Part shown: positions 58,108 to 64,000 of the stretch, one piece after another
Position numbering within the stretch: position 1 is the stretch's first letter
How the letters are laid out: every line of letters begins with the position of its first letter
Origin: CALOFP01 sp942492635
Lineage (GTDB): Bacteria; UBP6; UBA1177; CALOFP01
Length of the DNA: 64,000 nucleotides
Reading direction: 5' to 3'
Assembly (NCBI GenBank): GCA_942492635.1
Contig: CALOFP010000001.1
Span: 124,001-188,000 of the forward strand
The notes under the pieces: model-generated
Told to the model about the DNA's origin: nothing
What the model saw: only the letters and a program-made list of their open reading frames with translations
The model's database searches: none
Program-made: the position numbers and the translations under genes

Positions 58108-61100
58108 TTAGTGGTGAACTCTCACTTTGGGCTCGGGTTTGATGTGGTCGATATCGAGGGTGAGATTTCGCAGACGGAGAAGAGGAACCTGCTGTCTTGT
58201 CATGTCAGAAATTACAGTAAGGTCGAACCTTACCACTCCGTCCATAGCGAGAGGCACGTTTTCATCAAACCACTTCATCACAGCCTCCTCAATTCTCACG
58301 ACAAGGGGTTTGTCCTCTCCCGCAGCAACGGATGATTTGGTATCACTCTCTATATCCATTACCGTAGACGGAAGGAAAAAGACCGGCAGCACAACAGGAG
58401 GCAGCTTTTTATTGAGTGAGTAGGAGTAGCCGCACTCCATAAGAATTGTCTGTGTCGAACCCTCGACAGATTTAAAAAGAGCCTTGAACAGGATTCCAAG
58501 ATGTTCGGCCAGGGATGAAATTCTCGGCTCGGAGGGTGAATCGATTCTTTCAATTTCAATCGGATCTATTGAGTCGATTCTCGGATGAAGCGGATTGGCG
58601 AACTTGATTTCCGATGTTGTGTAGACAAAGGGATCGGCGGTTTCAAGCTTAGGATCCGGCATCAGGTTCCGGTTTCTGGAAAGATGAACCGATGCCCAAG
58701 CATCCTGTTTTGACAGGATATTAAGCTCGGGGAACACAACGGTTCTTCCCGGTATCTTTCTTCCATCTTCCGCCGAAAGTATTTTTCCGCTCTCCTTTTC
58801 GGTGTAGTACCACGCCCATCCTTCGTCATCCTTGACGGCAACAGGATTGTAGATACTTTCCTGAATGAGAACGGATGGATCCACATTGCTATCCGGAATT
58901 GATCCGTGAAGCCTGACAACGAGGGCGTCGACACCCTCAATCTTCTCCGCATGTTCGGTTATCGACAACTCCCAGACATCTCCGCTTGCGGACTCGACGG
59001 CAAATTGATTCATGCCGCCCGAATTGTTACCCGGATTGCACTCCAGAACTCTCTCGGACAACTCGATAAAGGAATCGACTGCAACGGCCGCCTTTTCCAG
59101 CTTATCCTGATCGGGATTCTCGGGATCTATAGTTGCAAGGAATGCTGTAAGATCCTTTTCAACCGCCGGATAGACAGTTTGGAACTCTGCGAGATTTTTC
59201 ACGAGATCCTTTACATTCAAGCTGCAATCGTCAAGAAGGAGCGAATCCCTGATATTGAACTTCACAGTGAGATAGACACAATCCTGAGGATAGTGGTACT
59301 CCTGCTCGTAGGTAAATCCGTATGCCCAGGATGCGGCACTGCTTACGGAATCCACATCGACGGTTTTCACGCTCTTCAGCTGGTTTTGACTGCTCATTGT
59401 CGGCGGTGTCGGGAATGAGCGCAGAACAAGGGGCACATTGAAAGTTCCCAGATTGCTGTCGAACACACCGCCCTTGCCGCAAAATGCGAGCCAGGATGAA
59501 GCTTCGTATCCATCGATTCCAGGAAGTGAACCTATCTGGTGTTCTATATCGGAAACCCTGTATTTAAGATCGAGAGGCAGGTAACTCTTTACTTCATTGC
59601 CCGAGAGCCCCATCTGTCCCTGCGCCGTGCTGAGTACAAGGTTGAGAAGACTCTCGCCCTTTTCAGTATCGGGTTTGAATCCGATTTTTCCGCTGGAGAC
59701 GGTGAAGTTACGGTTGTCGTTCTCTTTCCTTACCGGTGTTCCGAAGAATCTCGGCGAATTGTCCGAAGTTTTCAAATCGGACACCACATTTGCATGGAAC
59801 TGCATTACGGCATCGGTGCTGTAACAGCTGTCCAGGCGGATGAGCATTTTCTGCTTGAATGTCTCCCTCGCCTTTTCCTGCTCTACCGCCGTAACCGTTT
59901 CACCCTTGAATACGGGAATAAGAAGCTCCTTGAGATTGTCTGCAAGTACCTTCTTGAGCTCCTTTATTTCCGAAAGGTAGTCGCGGCCCTTCCTGTCGGC
60001 AAGGATACCCAGAGGTGTCGTAAACTGAGGCGAAAGGAAGTTATCAACCGCGCTCAGGTAACTCTTGAGCCACAGGTCGGTATCCACTCCGGTGAAGTTG
60101 AGTTTCCTGCTGGCAGATGTAAAATCGATACCCTTTCCGGATACATAGTCGAAAATATCCACATCGGAACGTGACTCCAGACTGTTTCTGACCGGTCTCG
60201 GAACAAGAATCCGCGGTTTTCCGGCATCGCCTACACTACAGGAGATACCGTTTTCATCGCCCTTGCCCGCTCTGACTATCCAGAGAGGCTTTTTCCCGCC
60301 CGGTTTTATGTAGGAGTCTCTGTCGACACCGCTCATCACCTTGAGTTCGAAATCGCTGTAGCCGGAGAATGCTTTTTCGAAATCGGCAACAAATTTGGAG
60401 ATATTTACCGATCCGCCAGTTTGCTCCTTTGATACGGCGGGTTCTACGGAAGTTACGGACTTAAGGTAGTTGGGGGTTTCTGCAAATTGAGGATCGACTT
60501 TTACGGATTCCCTGGCCATATTGATCGTGGCCGTAAGCGGTAAAATCTCCTCTGTCCTGATCTGGTTTTCATCTATATCGTAACGAATGGTGAGAGGTGC
60601 GGGCGGATTGGCCGCCCCCGACTTCTCGCCGACGGAAGTTCCCTCCTGGCACTGAGAGTAGAGGAACTCGCATATGGAGCCCACCCAGCTTTCTACGCTC
60701 TGAGACAACACGGCATCGGTGAATTCTATTTTTTCCGCCTTAACAATCGAAGTCGAGAAGGAGAAATCTATGCCGTCCAGCTGGTAGAAAAGCTGTGAAT
60801 AGACAAGAAGAGCCTGCTCTGCAGCCTTTTTCCACGCCGGAGTTTCGCCGTTTTCACTGTTTTTATCCGAAGGCATGTAGGTTGAAGGATCGAAATTCAA
60901 CTTGATTTCAAGGGCAGGCTTTCCCGCATCTCCTGAAACTGTGTAGCTTGCAGCTGCCGCCGGCCACTGGGAGAGCCCCACTATAGGATCGGTATAGCGC
61001 ATGAGTATGGGAGCTCCGTTGAGCGGCGCATCGCTCTTGATAGTGGGATCATCCAGAGGGGTAATAGTCCTGTTTCCGAACATATCAATCCATCCGAAAT

Positions 61101-64000
61101 CAACCTGAAGGACAGATCCGATTCCCCGGTAGGGATTGTGACCGGAGTCGGGAATCGCATTCAATCCGCTCTCTTTGGAGAACTTCCAGTACGGAAGCGT
61201 CTGGTTGTAGAGCTGGAAACCTGTTTCCTCTCCATCGGGTCCCTTTCCGTCGACAGGAGCCATCGGAAGTCCCGGATTACTCTTTCTGAATCCATCGTTT
61301 TCACGAACTCTGTAACCGAGCATGCTGAACATGTTCTCCATATAGATTCTACCGTAATCGGCTGCCGCCGTAGAGTCCGGTATTTCCGGAGGAGTCGTTC
61401 GCTTTGCCGCAACGGAAACAGCTCCTGCCGGTACGGACGAGTGGACAACGTGGGGACCCTGAACAAGGCTGAGCGTTGTTCCAGAAGTGAAAAGTCCGCT
61501 CCGGGTTGAGTTTGCATCCGCTAGATCCGCTACCGTAGTTCCGTAGTATTCGGCAATCGATTTGAAACGCTCTCTGCCTGGAGCGGGAGTAATCTCCATA
61601 TTCGGCAGCATCAGAACCGTATAGAGCGGAAATTCCGCCGGCCAGCTGGTGATTTTTGGATTTGCAGCCTTCAAATCATCGAGAGTTATGCTGAAATGCT
61701 TTGCAATTGCCTCGGGATTTCCCCTGTCCCAATCGTGAGGATCCGAAGAGTCCTTCGGTCCCACCATGTACATGCCGTCACTTACGCCGATCTTTGCATC
61801 TTGGGCCAGATTGATGTCGTCGTTTCTTTCAACTATTTGGAGAGGCGTCGTGTAGTATCTTTGGGCAATTCGATTCAGCATTTCACCCGATTCCACGGTG
61901 TGGTGCTGAAGTGTCTGATCCGGCTCGGCAAATATAACAGCCCTTGCAAGATCAACGGCATCTCCCGTAACTACACTGTTGGCATAGGCGGGAAGGGCGT
62001 TACCGAGAGACTTATCCAGCATAATCATCAGCGATACCGTGGCTTCGCCCTTATCGTTGAATATGTGATCAGGCAGGCCTCTCTTCTCATCACTATCCGA
62101 ATAGTAGAGATAGTAACCGCCCGATCTCGTTATGCTGTTCTCCCAAAGTTGCCTGATGAACTCCATATCTGTTTGATGTTGAACCGCCTCAGCCTTTTCG
62201 GCAAAGAACGTGAGGGACGGAGGACGTGTTTCGGTTGTAAGGTTAACCTGTGAAATGAAAAAATCTTCACGCGAGAGGCTTCCGGACTGATAGGAGGATT
62301 TATCGGATGATTTATAGAGAATGTAGAGCTTGTCTATCAGATTCTCTCCGGAATTTTCAAGAAGTCTTTCGAGAATCACTATATCGTTCTCGCCCGCTCC
62401 CATGAGCTCGTATGTGTAGGCGAGTGAAGGCGAACCCGATACAGGCGGAACACGCTTGACAGAGAAGGAAACGACGGATGCCCAGCCGTAGGTTTTAAGA
62501 TCCTGATAATTCATTGCTGAAGTCGCCTCATCGTAGACACCCGATTTCAGGATGAATTCAGGCAGCATGTCGCTCTTTTCCCGCTCCGGCATATTTACAA
62601 GACTGCCGGGAAGAGAGAGAAGCTTGAGAGATGCCGAGGGTTTTCCTCCGTGCGGAAGAACCACATCTGAGGCGCTGTTCCAGATTGCCGGTGTATTGCA
62701 GATGTACTGGGTTGGAAGAGTCTGTGCGGCCGGATCGACTCCCAGGTAGAAACATTCCGGTTTCAGCCCCTGCTTTGTGGCGAAATTTTTAACTTTTTCG
62801 ATACCTGCAATGTCGTTTTTATCCGGTGTAACTGTAATTGATGTCAAGCTCTTGTCTCCGTCAAAGTGTATCCAGCCATAATCATCCGGTCTGGTGAGAG
62901 AGAAGCTCCATGGTTCGGGTTCAGGATCGGCATTTGAGACATTGAAATCCGGAAGCTCGAACTGCTGACCGGTGATTCTGTAGAGGCCGCACTCGTCAGG
63001 AAGATCTACGCCGTCCATGAAGGTAATTTTTCCTGTTGTCTTTCCGTCGCTGATCTCCTTGGGCAGTCGCAGCCCGTGAAGATAGAAACGGGAAATCATG
63101 CCGGATATCTGCTGAAGATCCTTTCCTCGTTTCATGACATCAAGAAGCTCATCGACCCGGTACTGAACAAGATGGGTAATGTTGAGAAGGACAAAATCTC
63201 CATCCTTTTCCTTCTGGAAAAATCCCTTGAGGTCCGAAACATTTCTCTTGTCGTGAGCCAGCCAGCTGACGGGCACATCGAATTTGGCCGCAAGCGAAGC
63301 CGGACTATCCTGATCTGCAGTAACACCTGCGATAGTCGGCAGAAGAAGGTTTGAAAGCGATTTAAGAAGCCCCTCTTTCGCCGAAATGTCCGAAATGGAG
63401 AAAAGTTTCTCCAAATTTCCGCCCGAAACGGCACGTGCAATTGTAAGAAGGGTGTCGGATGAGGAGACAGTGTATGTTTTCTCGCTCTCGCCTTCACGGA
63501 ACTTGATTTCACTATTCGGTACGAACAGGTTTTTAACAGCAATATTGGAGTTTGCAAGGTTATCCACACTCAAACCTTTACCACCGCTGTAGTCGTATGC
63601 GGCTGCAATAGATTCAAACGTATCGCCGCTCTTAACGGAGTATGTCGAAGGCTCGACAGTCAGATCCGCACCTACGATCAGAAGGTTTTCAACATCTGCA
63701 ATATCGGAATCGATAAACAGTTTCTCAATATCACCTTCCGAAGTTGAAAGTGCGATGGAAACAAAGCTGTCTCCGTCCTTTACCGTGTACTCTTTCCCGG
63801 AAACCGTGATAACGGACCCGGCTTTAAGGATACCTTTCCGGACAGCGTTCCACTCGGCCAGCTCACTCGGAGTGAATGAGGTGTGCTTATCTGCAATGGA
63901 CTTTATCGTATCACCTTCTTCGACTTCATGACTCGGAGGAGCAATGTAGACAGTTTTTCCAGGTGTGAACGCATGGGATTCGTTGGATTCGAAAAGATCC
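58108..64000 (-). CDS. Giant LysM-domain protein (partial, runs off right edge)
   Basis: The frame is open from the right edge to the stop at 58108: 1963 residues are visible and the start is outside. LysM modules repeat in the first 800 residues: HEVEEGDTIKSIADKHT, YTVKDGDSFVSIALST, YSVKSGDTFESIAAAYD, YTVSSSDTLLTIARAV, HTVESGEMLNRIAQRYYTTPLQIVERN and FKSIAEYYGTTVADLAD. The spacing, with 25-60 residues between motifs, resembles a chain of peptidoglycan-binding units. The C-terminal 1100 residues are large beta-rich domains I do not recognise (for example YTYELMGAGENDIVILERLLE). No Cys-rich or collagen-like segment is seen. It could be a cell-wall-anchored giant protein or part of an injection or toxin system. 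Its neighbours beyond 64000 would be informative. Confidence 0.8.
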   Translation of the reverse strand, partial: DLFESNESHAFTPGKTVYIAPPSHEVEEGDTIKSIADKHTSFTPSELAEWNAVRKGILKAGSVITVSGKEYTVKDGDSFVSIALSTSEGDIEKLFIDSDIADVENLLIVGADLTVEPSTYSVKSGDTFESIAAAYDYSGGKGLSVDNLANSNIAVKNLFVPNSEIKFREGESEKTYTVSSSDTLLTIARAVSGGNLEKLFSISDISAKEGLLKSLSNLLLPTIAGVTADQDSPASLAAKFDVPVSWLAHDKRNVSDLKGFFQKEKDGDFVLLNITHLVQYRVDELLDVMKRGKDLQQISGMISRFYLHGLRLPKEISDGKTTGKITFMDGVDLPDECGLYRITGQQFELPDFNVSNADPEPEPWSFSLTRPDDYGWIHFDGDKSLTSITVTPDKNDIAGIEKVKNFATKQGLKPECFYLGVDPAAQTLPTQYICNTPAIWNSASDVVLPHGGKPSASLKLLSLPGSLVNMPEREKSDMLPEFILKSGVYDEATSAMNYQDLKTYGWASVVSFSVKRVPPVSGSPSLAYTYELMGAGENDIVILERLLENSGENLIDKLYILYKSSDKSSYQSGSLSREDFFISQVNLTTETRPPSLTFFAEKAEAVQHQTDMEFIRQLWENSITRSGGYYLYYSDSDEKRGLPDHIFNDKGEATVSLMIMLDKSLGNALPAYANSVVTGDAVDLARAVIFAEPDQTLQHHTVESGEMLNRIAQRYYTTPLQIVERNDDINLAQDAKIGVSDGMYMVGPKDSSDPHDWDRGNPEAIAKHFSITLDDLKAANPKITSWPAEFPLYTVLMLPNMEITPAPGRERFKSIAEYYGTTVADLADANSTRSGLFTSGTTLSLVQGPHVVHSSVPAGAVSVAAKRTTPPEIPDSTAAADYGRIYMENMFSMLGYRVRENDGFRKSNPGLPMAPVDGKGPDGEETGFQLYNQTLPYWKFSKESGLNAIPDSGHNPYRGIGSVLQVDFGWIDMFGNRTITPLDDPTIKSDAPLNGAPILMRYTDPIVGLSQWPAAAASYTVSGDAGKPALEIKLNFDPSTYMPSDKNSENGETPAWKKAAEQALLVYSQLFYQLDGIDFSFSTSIVKAEKIEFTDAVLSQSVESWVGSICEFLYSQCQEGTSVGEKSGAANPPAPLTIRYDIDENQIRTEEILPLTATINMARESVKVDPQFAETPNYLKSVTSVEPAVSKEQTGGSVNISKFVADFEKAFSGYSDFELKVMSGVDRDSYIKPGGKKPLWIVRAGKGDENGISCSVGDAGKPRILVPRPVRNSLESRSDVDIFDYVSGKGIDFTSASRKLNFTGVDTDLWLKSYLSAVDNFLSPQFTTPLGILADRKGRDYLSEIKELKKVLADNLKELLIPVFKGETVTAVEQEKARETFKQKMLIRLDSCYSTDAVMQFHANVVSDLKTSDNSPRFFGTPVRKENDNRNFTVSSGKIGFKPDTEKGESLLNLVLSTAQGQMGLSGNEVKSYLPLDLKYRVSDIEHQIGSLPGIDGYEASSWLAFCGKGGVFDSNLGTFNVPLVLRSFPTPPTMSSQNQLKSVKTVDVDSVSSAASWAYGFTYEQEYHYPQDCVYLTVKFNIRDSLLLDDCSLNVKDLVKNLAEFQTVYPAVEKDLTAFLATIDPENPDQDKLEKAAVAVDSFIELSERVLECNPGNNSGGMNQFAVESASGDVWELSITEHAEKIEGVDALVVRLHGSIPDSNVDPSVLIQESIYNPVAVKDDEGWAWYYTEKESGKILSAEDGRKIPGRTVVFPELNILSKQDAWASVHLSRNRNLMPDPKLETADPFVYTTSEIKFANPLHPRIDSIDPIEIERIDSPSEPRISSLAEHLGILFKALFKSVEGSTQTILMECGYSYSLNKKLPPVVLPVFFLPSTVMDIESDTKSSVAAGEDKPLVVRIEEAVMKWFDENVPLAMDGVVRFDLTVISDMTRQQVPLLRLRNLTLDIDHIKPEPKVRVHH

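Overview
The window looks like chromosomal DNA of an uncultured, diderm (Gram-negative type), flagellated bacterium. Lipoproteins with lipoboxes such as LLFVSC or FISC are frequent. Two Maf/MptE-like flagellin glycosyltransferase candidates sit with a complete pseudaminic acid (Pse) pathway, and a sigma-54 type promoter precedes the Pse operon. Lipoproteins built from collagen-like, DUF7151-like, thrombospondin-3-like and DUF1566 modules recall Myxococcota/deltaproteobacterial and other uncultured lineages, but I cannot place the organism firmly. I saw no rRNA, tRNA or CRISPR array.

Layout. 1-8475: envelope and secreted proteins (the visible N-terminal part of a secreted PPDK-like protein running off the left edge, a histidine phosphatase, a gingipain-like C25 peptidase, an SRPBCC protein, a VQIG-repeat surface protein). 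8621-15409: a mobile block with a complete IS21-family element abutting a truncated IS91-like element that carries a tyrosine recombinase, then a group II intron with its reverse transcriptase. 15410-15863: palindrome-bearing direct repeats. 15846-34972 (minus): one tightly coupled operon. In transcription order it is maf1, pseB, pseC, aldo/keto reductase, cytidylyltransferase, class III aminotransferase, pseG, formyltransferase, PIG-L deacetylase, pseH, pseI, an N-acetyl-sugar amidotransferase with HisH and HisF partners, GNAT, a degenerate formyltransferase, a DUF4910-type protein and three tandem paralogs of an unrecognised family. A divergent second maf follows at 35427-37343.

37374-38115 is a REP-associated tyrosine transposase gene flanked by, and containing, long perfect palindromes. 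38178-39441 encodes a lipoprotein and a cupin. 39972-43668 is a prolyl oligopeptidase gene split within its signal peptide by an IS1380-family element (TIRs CCTA[A/G]ATCGTTCGA, 5-bp target duplication TAATA). Next come tandem serpin lipoproteins, a collagen-like/leucine-rich lipoprotein, a HemW-like radical SAM protein, a Cys-rich calcium-repeat/DUF1566 lipoprotein, a GH13 amylase, endonuclease V, a group II PLP decarboxylase, and the visible 1963 residues of a giant LysM protein running off the right edge.

The Pse genes together would make CMP-pseudaminic acid, or an acetamidino, formylated or otherwise modified derivative, and the Maf proteins would attach it to flagellin. The least explained signals are the triplicated unknown family at the end of that operon, a modular fold-back repeat present twice around pseB-maf1, and the RAYT gene carrying a 42-bp perfect palindrome in frame.
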